The notes under the pieces were generated by a model. The model was not told the origin of the DNA. It ran no database searches and saw nothing but the letters and a program-made list of their open reading frames with translations. The position numbers and the translations under genes are program-made. This document shows positions 51,036-58,467 of a DNA stretch of 64,000 bases, piece after piece (position 1 is the stretch's first letter; every line of letters begins with the position of its first letter). The DNA is from Thermogemmatispora onikobensis (GTDB lineage Bacteria > Chloroflexota > Ktedonobacteria > Ktedonobacterales > Ktedonobacteraceae), in NCBI RefSeq assembly GCF_001748285.1, contig NZ_BDGT01000001.1, forward strand, positions 186,001 to 250,000. Reading direction: 5' to 3'.

Positions 51036-52220
51036 TTATTTCAGCGCCAGCATGCGGTCAAGGGCCACCCGGGCCCAATGGGCCACCTCGGGGTCTACCT
51101 TCACCTGGTTGATCACCTGGCCGTCGACGAGGGCCTCCAGGACCCAGGCCAGGTACGCCGGATGGATACGGTACATGGTCGAGCAAGGGCAGACGATCGG
51201 GTCGAGGCAGAAGATCAGCTTGTCGGGATGCTCCTGGGCCAGGCGATGAACCAGGTTGATCTCGGTTCCCACCGCCCACTTGCTGCCCGTCGGCGCCCGC
51301 TCGATCTGCTGAATGATGTACTCGGTCGAGCCGTAGAGATCGGCAGCCTCGACCACTTCACGCCGGCACTCGGGATGGACGATGACCGTGATGTCGGGGT
51401 GCTCGGCGCGTGCCTTGGCAATCTGCTGCACGGTGAAGCGCATATGGGTCGAACAATAGCCTTTCCACAGGATAAGGCGTGCGCGTTGCAGCCGCTCCTC
51501 ATCGTCGAGGGTCTCCTGGGGATTCTTGGGATTCCAGACGACCATCTCCTCCTCGGCGATACCGTAGGCGTGGCCAGTATTGCGCCCGAGATGCTCATCC
51601 GGGAAGAAGAGGAGTCGTCGCCCCCGACTGAAGGCCCATTCCATCACCTTGAAAGCATTGCTGGAGGTGCAAACGATACCACCGTGCTGGCCACAGAAGG
51701 CTTTGAGACTGGCCGCCGAGTTGATGTAGGTGATCGGCACGAGGCTGGCCTCTTCTCCCAGGGCCTCGTTGAGCGTCTCCCAACATTCTTCGACCTCAGC
51801 GATGCTGGCCATATCGGCCATTGAGCAGCCGGCGGTCGGATTAGGCAGGATGACTTGCTGATGAGGGGCGCTCAGAATGTCGGCACTCTCGGCCATGAAG
51901 TGCACGCCGCAGAAGACGATGTAGTCGGCTTCGGGCCGCGCCGCCGCCTGCTGAGCGAGCTTGAAGGAGTCACCGCGCAGGTCGGCGTATTTGATGATCT
52001 CGTCGCGCTGGTAGTGGTGCCCCAGGATCAGCAGGCGCTGGCCAAGAGCCGCTTTGGCCTGACTGATGCGCCGATCAAGCTCGGCTCCATCCATCTCAGC
52101 ATAGCGACGCGGGATGTGGTCGGCGCGCCCTCCGTGCGCATACTGGTCGCGCGTGGCAGGATGCAGCAAGGGTAGAATGCGACTCTCCTGGCTGGCTTCA
52201 CAGGCTGTTTGCAGAGCCAT
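51036..52220 (-). CDS. nadA: Quinolinate synthase
   Basis: The 394-residue 4Fe-4S enzyme that condenses iminoaspartate (from NadB) with dihydroxyacetone phosphate to quinolinate. The three cluster Cys are in VFCGVHFMAE, GGIVCTSSNAF and DPIVCPCSTMY. Substrate-binding elements LGHHYQRDEI and NPTAGCSMADM are present. The length, longer than the minimal form, fits the E. coli/Bacillus type. ATG at 52220 follows GGAGGAG. It is last in the nadB-nadC-nadA operon, 65 nt after nadC. Confidence 0.97.
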   Translation of the reverse strand: MALQTACEASQESRILPLLHPATRDQYAHGGRADHIPRRYAEMDGAELDRRISQAKAALGQRLLILGHHYQRDEIIKYADLRGDSFKLAQQAAARPEADYIVFCGVHFMAESADILSAPHQQVILPNPTAGCSMADMASIAEVEECWETLNEALGEEASLVPITYINSAASLKAFCGQHGGIVCTSSNAFKVMEWAFSRGRRLLFFPDEHLGRNTGHAYGIAEEEMVVWNPKNPQETLDDEERLQRARLILWKGYCSTHMRFTVQQIAKARAEHPDITVIVHPECRREVVEAADLYGSTEYIIQQIERAPTGSKWAVGTEINLVHRLAQEHPDKLIFCLDPIVCPCSTMYRIHPAYLAWVLEALVDGQVINQVKVDPEVAHWARVALDRMLALK

Positions 52221-52285
52221 GAGACTTCGCTCCTCCTTTCTTGTTTTGGCTTCGCGGGCTGCAATAACGCTCCCGCCGGTAAGCG

Positions 52286-53131
52286 CTAGGCGAGAAACTC
52301 CAGGGCAACGTCCAGACTGGGAGCCGAGTGTGTCAGCGCCCCCAGGGAGATGAAGTCGACCCCCGTGGCCGCCACAGCCGCCAGGCGCTCTGGATCTGGG
52401 CCGATACCACCCGAGGCTTCCAGGAGGATGCCGGGCGCCTTGGTCCGCACGAGGGCGACGGCCTGACGCAACTGCTCCAGGCCCATGTTGTCGAGCAGGA
52501 TGACATCAGCCCCAGCCTGGACAGCGGCCCGCACCTCCTCAAGGGTCTCGCACTCGACTTCGATTTTGAGGAGATGGGGGACCTGGCGACGCACCGCGTC
52601 GATGGCGGCGGCCAGACCACCAGCGGCCTTGATATGGTTGTCTTTGATGAGAATGCCGTCACTGAGACCGAAGCGGTGGTTGTAGCCCCCTCCCAGACGC
52701 ACGGCCTCCTTTTCGAGGGACCGCAGACCAGGGGTGGTTTTGCGCGTGTCAAGAATGCGCACGCTGGTGCCAGCTACCGCCTGGACACAGCGCGCAGTCA
52801 GGGTGGCAATGCCGGAGAGGTGGCCGAGGAAGTTGAGGGCCACGCGCTCGGCACTCAGGAGGGCGCGCGCCGGCCCGCGAAGATCCGCTAACGGCTGACC
52901 GGCGGCGACGGCCTCCCCGTCTTTGACGTGCGCCTCTCCCTGGACACGCTCGTCGAGCAGGCGAAAGGCGGCCAGGGCAAGAGCAAGGCCGGCAATGACG
53001 CCCTCGCGCCGCGCCAGCAGGACAGCCCGAGCCTGGGCTTCGGCGGGCACTGTACACAGCGTGGTGAGATCGCGATAGGCTCCGTCTTCGATCAGGGCCT
53101 GTCTGAGCAGGTCAAGCGGGAGTTCAGACAT
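52286..53131 (-). CDS. nadC: Nicotinate-nucleotide pyrophosphorylase (quinolinate phosphoribosyltransferase)
   Basis: A 281-residue enzyme converting quinolinate and PRPP to nicotinate mononucleotide. Family features: 'EDGAYRDLTTLCTVP', ILDTRKTTPGLRSLEK (substrate Arg/Lys), VRLGGGYNHRFGLSDGILIK and VILLDNMGLEQLRQA, ending EASGGIGPDPERL. ATG at 53131 overlaps the nadB stop by 8 nt and follows AAGGAAG, so coupling with nadB is likely. The frame extends upstream to 53308 inside nadB but that is not coding. Confidence 0.97.
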   Translation of the reverse strand: MSELPLDLLRQALIEDGAYRDLTTLCTVPAEAQARAVLLARREGVIAGLALALAAFRLLDERVQGEAHVKDGEAVAAGQPLADLRGPARALLSAERVALNFLGHLSGIATLTARCVQAVAGTSVRILDTRKTTPGLRSLEKEAVRLGGGYNHRFGLSDGILIKDNHIKAAGGLAAAIDAVRRQVPHLLKIEVECETLEEVRAAVQAGADVILLDNMGLEQLRQAVALVRTKAPGILLEASGGIGPDPERLAAVAATGVDFISLGALTHSAPSLDVALEFLA

Positions 53132-54839
53132 ACGGTCTTCCTTTGTGCTGAAGAGCAAGACTGCTCGTGGCCTCGGCGCCCGGAAGAGCGGGACGCAGGA
53201 CCAGGCTGACGCCAGCCAGGGCTGGATCAGGCTGAGGATAGTCCCTACGCCAGTGGCTGCCTCGACTTTCGCGCCGCGCCAGGGCAGCCTGCACGACGAG
53301 AGCAGCACTATCGAGCATGTTGGCGGTCTCTAGCCAGATGCACCCAACTGCCTCGTGAGGTGCACGTGGCCGGGCCGCCTCAGCGAAGCGGGCGCGCAGC
53401 TGTAGCAACTGGCTCCAGGCGGTGCGCAGTCCCTCCTCGTCGCGGCAGAGCGAGACGAAGCGCCACATCAGCTCTCGCAGCTCCTGCTGAAGCGCGCGCG
53501 CCAGCTCCTCTGGTCCGACCCAGTCCGGCGGCAGCGGCCACTGGCGGGCCTGCTCCTGGGCGGCAACAAGCGAGAGCCTTAGCTCGCGCTGCCGCCGTCC
53601 GGCAGCATGGGGTGCCTGCTCAGAACGCGCTCCATGCAAGGCTGCAGCAAGGCGGCGCCCAAAGACCAGTCCTTCAAGCAAGGAGTTGCTGGCGAGGCGA
53701 TTGGCGCCGTGCACGCCAGTACAGGCGACTTCGCCAACGGCATAGAGATGGGGCAGACTGCTACGCCCCTGCAGATCGACCTGTATCCCGCCCATGCAGT
53801 AATGAGCTGCCGGCGCAACAGGCAGCAGGTCGTGGGCCAGATCGAGGCCGTAACGACGGCAGAGGGCCGCGATGGTTGGAAAGCGGGCATACATCCGCTC
53901 ATCAGGAAGATGGGTCAGGTCGAGGTATTGGCAATCCACCCCTTCAGCCTGCATCTCGCTGAGGATGGCACGCGCCACCACGTCGCGCGGGGCCAGCTCG
54001 GCCAGGGGATGATAGCGCAGCATGAAGCGCTCGCCGGCATGGTTGCGCAGATAGGCCCCTTCGCCGCGGACGGCCTCCGAGATGAGATGGCTGGCCCCAT
54101 TGACCTTGAGTACCGTCGGGTGGAACTGGACAAATTCAAGGTCGGCCAGAGCAGCCCCGGCGCGCCAGGCCAGGGCCAGACCGTCAGCAGTAGCGCCGGC
54201 AGGGTTGGAGGTGTATGCCCAAAGGCTGCCCGTACCGCCACAGGCCAGCACTGTCTCACGCGCCTCGATGACAAAGGGCTGCCCGCGCTCATCAAGAGCC
54301 TGCAGACCATAGCAGCCAGCCTCGCCAACGAGGAGGGAGCAGACAGGAGTGTCGGCGTAGATGGAGATGTGGGAACGGGCCTTGAGGGCGGCCAGAAGGG
54401 CGCGCTCGATTTCGGCCCCCGTGGCGTCGCCACCCGCGTGGAGAATGCGCCGCCGGCCATGAGCCGCTTCCTGACCCAGGAGCAGACCTTCGGCAGTCGT
54501 GGCCTCAACGCTCTCGCCAGGGGCCGCCCGGTCAAAATGGACACCCAGCTCGATCAGCCAGCGCACGGCTGCCGGCGCTTCTTCGACGAGGATGCGTACG
54601 GCTTCCGTGTCGCAGAGGCCAGCCCCCGCCGCCAGGGTGTCCCCGTAATGAAGTGCGGGACTGTCGTCCGGCCCCAATGCCGCCGCCAGCCCTCCCTGCG
54701 CGTAGCGCGTGTTGCTCTCCCCCAGCCGCCCTTTGGTCAGAAGGGCTACGCGCCAGTCAGGCGGCAGGCTGAGAGCGACGGTCAGGCCGGCGATGCCAGC
54801 GCCCACAATGGCTACGTCAAATCTCTGGCAGCTCGCCAT
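53124..54839 (-). CDS. nadB: L-aspartate oxidase
   Basis: A 571-residue FAD enzyme oxidising aspartate to iminoaspartate, the first step of de novo NAD synthesis. Motifs: GAGIAGLTVALSL (FAD binding), NTRYAQGGLAAALGPDDSP, the catalytic region HAGGDATGAEIERAL, 'GGTGSLWAYTSNPAGATADG' and CMGGIQVDLQGR, then the GANRLASNSLLEGLVFG motif. The C-terminal domain is helical as usual. ATG at 54839 is preceded by AAGGGA; the open frame begins at 54902 and would run through an operator. It starts the operon nadB-nadC-nadA. Confidence 0.96.
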   Translation of the reverse strand: MASCQRFDVAIVGAGIAGLTVALSLPPDWRVALLTKGRLGESNTRYAQGGLAAALGPDDSPALHYGDTLAAGAGLCDTEAVRILVEEAPAAVRWLIELGVHFDRAAPGESVEATTAEGLLLGQEAAHGRRRILHAGGDATGAEIERALLAALKARSHISIYADTPVCSLLVGEAGCYGLQALDERGQPFVIEARETVLACGGTGSLWAYTSNPAGATADGLALAWRAGAALADLEFVQFHPTVLKVNGASHLISEAVRGEGAYLRNHAGERFMLRYHPLAELAPRDVVARAILSEMQAEGVDCQYLDLTHLPDERMYARFPTIAALCRRYGLDLAHDLLPVAPAAHYCMGGIQVDLQGRSSLPHLYAVGEVACTGVHGANRLASNSLLEGLVFGRRLAAALHGARSEQAPHAAGRRQRELRLSLVAAQEQARQWPLPPDWVGPEELARALQQELRELMWRFVSLCRDEEGLRTAWSQLLQLRARFAEAARPRAPHEAVGCIWLETANMLDSAALVVQAALARRESRGSHWRRDYPQPDPALAGVSLVLRPALPGAEATSSLALQHKGRPYV

Positions 54840-54873
54840 GTTGGTCCCTTCTTGTCTCGGTCCATAGCCATTA

Positions 54874-54929
54874 AGTGTAAAATTTACACTAACTGGCCTC
54901 AAAAAAGAAAAAGGTGTATCAAGTACACC
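54874..54929. promoter_or_regulatory. Twin palindromic operators upstream of nadB (RGTGTA-N5-TACACY)
   Basis: Two 17-bp palindromes share one pattern: AGTGTA-AAATT-TACACT (54874-54890) and GGTGTA-TCAAG-TACACC (54913-54929), centres 39 bp apart. The first has perfect 8-bp arms. On the minus strand TTGAGG, 17 nt, TACACT can be read as a promoter whose -10 is in the first palindrome. The pair probably binds a dimeric repressor of NAD synthesis. It resembles in form the NiaR/NadR-type operators, but I cannot assign a regulator. Confidence 0.65.
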
Positions 54930-55067
54930 AATCGTATTGCTAACAAGTATACCAGCGATCTGTCAGGAAAACAAGGGGCCGGGGAAGCGCTGCCCGGAGA
55001 GCACGAGCGCGCTTGCTGTCCAGGCCCAGCCCCTTAGCGCCTGCGCAAGTGAGTTTGTGTGGTCAAG

Positions 55068-55481
55068 TTATTCGCCGATCACTTTCACAATGACGCGCTT
55101 ATCGCGCTGGCCGTCGAACTCAACGTAAAAGAGGCGCTGCCAGGGACCGGCGTCGAAGCGCCCGCGCGTGATAGGAATAACGACCTGCAGATGCATCAAG
55201 AGGTTCTTGAGGTGAGCATCGCCGTTATCCTCGCCGGTGCGATGGTGGTGATAGTCGGGCCGCTCGGGGGCCACCTGCTCGGCCCACTCCATGATGTCGC
55301 GCCAGAGGCCAGACTCCTCATCCTGGATAATGACGCTGGCCGTCAGATGCATCGAAGAGACCAGGGCCAGGCCCTCCTGGATGCCGCTCTCACGAATAAT
55401 GCGCTCGACCTGATCAGTGATAGGAATGATCTCCTTGCGTTTCCTGGTATGAAAGGTGAGATAGGCCGTATGAGATTTCAC
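55068..55481 (-). CDS. YjbQ-family (UPF0047) protein
   Basis: A 137-residue protein of the YjbQ family. The family pattern is visible: '[21 protein letters not shown]' and [19 protein letters not shown], then [15 protein letters not shown]. Some members were reported to have weak thiamine-phosphate synthase activity; the general role is unclear. GTG at 55481 is chosen because AGGAGG ends five bases before it, and the resulting length matches the family. The frame opens at 55586. It lies upstream of nadB on the same strand, across the operator region. Confidence 0.92.
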   Translation of the reverse strand: MKSHTAYLTFHTRKRKEIIPITDQVERIIRESGIQEGLALVSSMHLTASVIIQDEESGLWRDIMEWAEQVAPERPDYHHHRTGEDNGDAHLKNLLMHLQVVIPITRGRFDAGPWQRLFYVEFDGQRDKRVIVKVIGE

Positions 55482-55689
55482 AGTAACCTCCTGCGATAGG
55501 ATCTTTTCGGGACCCGCCATCTGGCCCGTGGGACCAGATAGAGAGCGTTTCCCTTCAAGGATAGTGCCGGCTCCGGCGCTGGACAATTCAGGCGTTCGGG
55601 CCAGGCTCTTCCTTTTGGGGTCTGAAATATGGTACGCTCTGAAACAAAGTGGTTCAGCTCTTCAGCAGTGGCAACAGCGAGGACATTCC

Positions 55690-56949
55690 ATGCAGCAGAG
55701 CAGACGCGGCGTGCTGACCGGTCTCTTGCTCATCGCCCTGGCCATTGTGCTGGCCCTCTTGATGGGCGTGGCGCGTGCACACGCTCCCCTTGGCTTTCTG
55801 TGGTCTGGCAACAATGTGTCACTCCAACAACAGGGACAGGGAACGCCCCAGACGCCCCACTTGCTCAATGGCAGGCTGGCCTCTCTTGGCTGGATCGTTG
55901 GGCGCGACTGCCAGCGCGGTATCCAGGCCTATCTGCAGACTGCCGACATCAACCCTGATGCTGCGCTGGTTGGCAGCGGCTGGGTCAATCCCTTGACAGG
56001 GCAGCTGATGGACGGCGAGAGCAACAACTGCCAGTCAGGCACGCTCAGCATGGAGAACGTGGTCCGCCTGATCCACAGCAAGGGAGGCAAAGCCTACCTG
56101 ACGGTCACAATGGAGACCGACGCCAACGGCTGGACGGCCCAGCAGCAGTCGGACTATATCAAGGCGGCCACCCAGAAGCCGGCCTATATTCAGGCAATCG
56201 TCAACGTCGTTCAGCAGGGCGGCTACGACGGGGTCATTATGGACCTGGAGGGAGCGGACCGCACCTATCCCCAGATCCAGCAGCTCTTCGCCGACTACAA
56301 CCGCCTGGTCTGGAAGGCCATGCAGGCCCTCAATAAGCCCTACGGCATCGCCCTCATCCACAAGGTGGCCGACCAGGACGACTACTATAATCTGAACGGC
56401 TTTGAAAACTGGTCGCTGCTCGGACACTGCGCCGATTTTATGGTCATCATGTCGTTGGACCAGTCCTATTTCACGCCGGGGCCGACCGTGAGCGTGCCCT
56501 GGCTCAAGCAGATTCTGGCCTACGCCCTCAAGACCATGCCCCAGATGCTGCCGCACCTGGTCTGGGAGTTTCCCCTCTACGGAGCACGCTGGCATCAGGC
56601 CGCCGACGGGCACTGGATCTTTGATGGCGGAATCAACTACGCCGACGCGGTGGCCCTGGTCAAGAGCATTCCCACCAACGAGGTCGACCAGGAGGCCAGC
56701 AATCTGAACGACCCCTACGCCGCCCACCTGGTCTACACGGACAGCAGCGGGACCAGGCACGCCGTCTGGTACCATACCGCCGAGAACTTGCTGCGCATCA
56801 TCCGTGAATTTCGCGACCTGCTGAAGCAGACGCCGCAGTTCAGCAAGGCTCAGGCTCTTTTGCAAATCGCTGTCTGGTACCGGGCCACCTGGGAGCCGGG
56901 CACGCTCTGGCGCGCGCTGCTGCCGATCCTCCCCAATGCCACAGCCTAG
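55690..56949 (+). CDS. Membrane-anchored GH18-like glycosidase
   Basis: A 419-residue protein with an N-terminal hydrophobic segment (GLLLIALAIVLALLMGVA) that is either an uncleaved anchor or signal peptide. The barrel strand GYDGVIMDLEGADRTY matches the GH18 motif DxxxDxE, with the final Glu as proton donor. Before it, 'GGKAYLTVTME' fits the second barrel strand. GH18 proteins cut chitin-like or peptidoglycan glycans, and some are non-catalytic binders. ATG at 55690 follows GAGGA. Its 3' end converges on the TetR gene with a 110-nt gap. Substrate not determined. Confidence 0.78.
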   Translation: MQQSRRGVLTGLLLIALAIVLALLMGVARAHAPLGFLWSGNNVSLQQQGQGTPQTPHLLNGRLASLGWIVGRDCQRGIQAYLQTADINPDAALVGSGWVNPLTGQLMDGESNNCQSGTLSMENVVRLIHSKGGKAYLTVTMETDANGWTAQQQSDYIKAATQKPAYIQAIVNVVQQGGYDGVIMDLEGADRTYPQIQQLFADYNRLVWKAMQALNKPYGIALIHKVADQDDYYNLNGFENWSLLGHCADFMVIMSLDQSYFTPGPTVSVPWLKQILAYALKTMPQMLPHLVWEFPLYGARWHQAADGHWIFDGGINYADAVALVKSIPTNEVDQEASNLNDPYAAHLVYTDSSGTRHAVWYHTAENLLRIIREFRDLLKQTPQFSKAQALLQIAVWYRATWEPGTLWRALLPILPNATA

Positions 56950-57059
56950 ACCTGGCGCCCCGTCCGTCACTGGACAGTAGAGCCCTGGCCCCCTGGCCCG
57001 GGCATACTTTCCGCCCCTGGCCGTCTGCGGCAGACAGCAGGAGGCCAGGCTGGCCAGCC

Positions 57060-57704
57060 TCACTCTTCCAGTCCAGGAACCAGACGACGCGTGCCCTCCA
57101 CAAGGATACGCAGCACCAGCTCACTCATCTCCCCTGCCGTCAGTTTCCCCTCTTCACGCTTGCTCCACTGGGCGGCACAGCCAAAGATGGCCCAGCTCAT
57201 GACCTCTGCCAACGTCTCCAGAGGCACCGGGCGCGACGACCATCGATGAGCTGAGCTACTCGCTGGAGCTTGCCACAGCCACTGAAGCAAGATGCGCGCC
57301 AGCTCTTGCTGGACCGCCCGCTCCATCAAGGGATCAAACTGCCCTCCCGCCGGTGAGCAGTACTCATGCAACCCGCCAAGGAATTCAAAGACAGCACTGA
57401 TGAGCAGGCGCAGACTCTCCAGCTGCCAGCTACCCCAGGCTGGCAGCTTGCTGGTAACAGCCTCCAGAAAGCGTTCGCGGATCACCGCATCAGCCAGGGC
57501 ATATTTATCGCTAAAATGGGCGTAGAACGTAGTACGATTAACAGTTGCCTTCTCAGCTATATCCTGAATACTGATATCGGAGAAGCTCTTCTCTTGCAAG
57601 AGTTCTAGAAACGCCTGCTGCAGCAGCCGCCGGGTACGGCGGACGCGCGGATCAACGTGTCCACCTGCTGATTCTCCCAAAGGCTGCCCTTCCGCTGTAC
57701 TCAT
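57060..57704 (-). CDS. TetR-family transcriptional regulator
   Basis: A 214-residue repressor. The HTH region is RVRRTRRLLQQAFLELLQEK, FSDISIQDIAEKATVNRTTF, YAHFSDKYALADAVI, the standard TetR_N pattern. The C-terminal ligand domain is helical and resembles the TetR_C_7-like group. ATG at 57704 follows GAGGAACAG. It is divergent from a DoxX gene, and two near-identical palindromes lie in between, so self-regulation and control of doxX are likely. Ligand unknown; regulators paired with DoxX often sense oxidative or hydrophobic compounds. Confidence 0.93.
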   Translation of the reverse strand: MSTAEGQPLGESAGGHVDPRVRRTRRLLQQAFLELLQEKSFSDISIQDIAEKATVNRTTFYAHFSDKYALADAVIRERFLEAVTSKLPAWGSWQLESLRLLISAVFEFLGGLHEYCSPAGGQFDPLMERAVQQELARILLQWLWQAPASSSAHRWSSRPVPLETLAEVMSWAIFGCAAQWSKREEGKLTAGEMSELVLRILVEGTRRLVPGLEE

Positions 57705-57810
57705 AACTGTTCCTCACAGCCTCCTGTGTAGACTAACTCGACGCTCGGCGCCCAACGGCCTGCTCCAAGTCGTTGCGATCACGACTTTGCCAACAGAGGG
57801 CAGCCCCCTG

Positions 57811-57899
57811 TTGCCTAGACAACAGAGAGGCTGGATTGTCTCTTGCCCAGCAGTTCCAGGGCACAGTAGTATGATAAGCAACAACTATTGCTTAGGCAA
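57811..57899. promoter_or_regulatory. Two TetR operator copies between divergent tetR and doxX
   Basis: TTGCCTAGACAA (57811-57822, inside CTGTTG-N6-CAACAG) and TTGCTTAGGCAA (57888-57899, inside ATTGC-TTAG-GCAAT) match at ten of twelve positions and are each palindromic around a CTAG-like centre. Consensus TTGCYTAGRCAA. Spacing of 77 bp centre to centre allows looping. Identity of the binder is inferred. Confidence 0.6.
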
Positions 57900-57948
57900 T
57901 AGCCGATGCTTTCAGGATAGCTGTTGTTTAAGAAAAGGAGGGAGAACA

Positions 57949-58323
57949 ATGAGCAACTGGTTTCTCTGGATCGTGCAGAGTCTGCTAGCCCTCGCCTTTC
58001 TGACAGCAGGAATCATGAAGAGTGTTCGCCCATTAGAGCAGCTCAAGCAGAGCATGGCCTGGGTAGGCAGGGTGCCCCCAATGCTGGTGCGCTTTATCGG
58101 TATCTGCGAGCTTCTAGGAGCTATAGGGCTTGTCCTCCCCCTGGCTACCGGCATTCTCCCCGGGCTGACGGTGGCCGCTGCCAGTGGTCTGGCCCTCATC
58201 ATGATCTTTGCTGCCATTTTCCACGCCAGGCAAGGCGAATATCGCGAGATTGGCCTCAACTTGATCTTGCTTCTGCTGGCGCTAGTTGTCGCTCTCGGGC
58301 GACTGCCAAGCGCCCATTTCTAA
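57949..58323 (+). CDS. DoxX-family membrane protein
   Basis: A 124-residue protein with four hydrophobic helices, typical of DoxX-like proteins: 'LALAFLTAGIMKSVRPLEQLKQ' and 'LVRFIGICELLGAIGLVLPL' carry the family signature. DoxX proteins take part in quinone- or thiol-linked redox and in tolerance to toxic compounds. ATG at 57949 follows AAGGAGGGAG. Expression is probably controlled by the divergent TetR regulator. A terminator hairpin follows 42 nt after the stop. Confidence 0.92.
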   Translation: MSNWFLWIVQSLLALAFLTAGIMKSVRPLEQLKQSMAWVGRVPPMLVRFIGICELLGAIGLVLPLATGILPGLTVAAASGLALIMIFAAIFHARQGEYREIGLNLILLLLALVVALGRLPSAHF

Positions 58324-58364
58324 AAACGCTGCCGGTCCTCTTTGTGGGGATACTGTAATTAGCA

Positions 58365-58403
58365 GAAGGAGCCTCCTCAACTCAAGAGCGATGAGGCTCC
58401 TTC
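58365..58403. terminator. Perfect 11-bp stem-loop between convergent doxX and GH35 genes
   Basis: GAAGGAGCCTC (58365-58375) and GAGGCTCCTTC (58393-58403), 17-nt loop. Convergent genes end on both sides (58323 and 58468). No U-run. Confidence 0.6.
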
Positions 58404-58467
58404 CAGGCAAGGAAGCAATGCCAGGCGGTCGGGCAGAGGGAAGAAACCGGAGCTGGGCCACAGCAGC

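Noticed and set aside
54840-54902. Longer N-terminus for NadB
   Set aside because: It would translate through the palindromic operator and promoter and the extra residues are not conserved in the family.
53607-55037. 476-codon open frame antisense to nadB
   Set aside because: nadB on the minus strand is unmistakable; the frame is a shadow.
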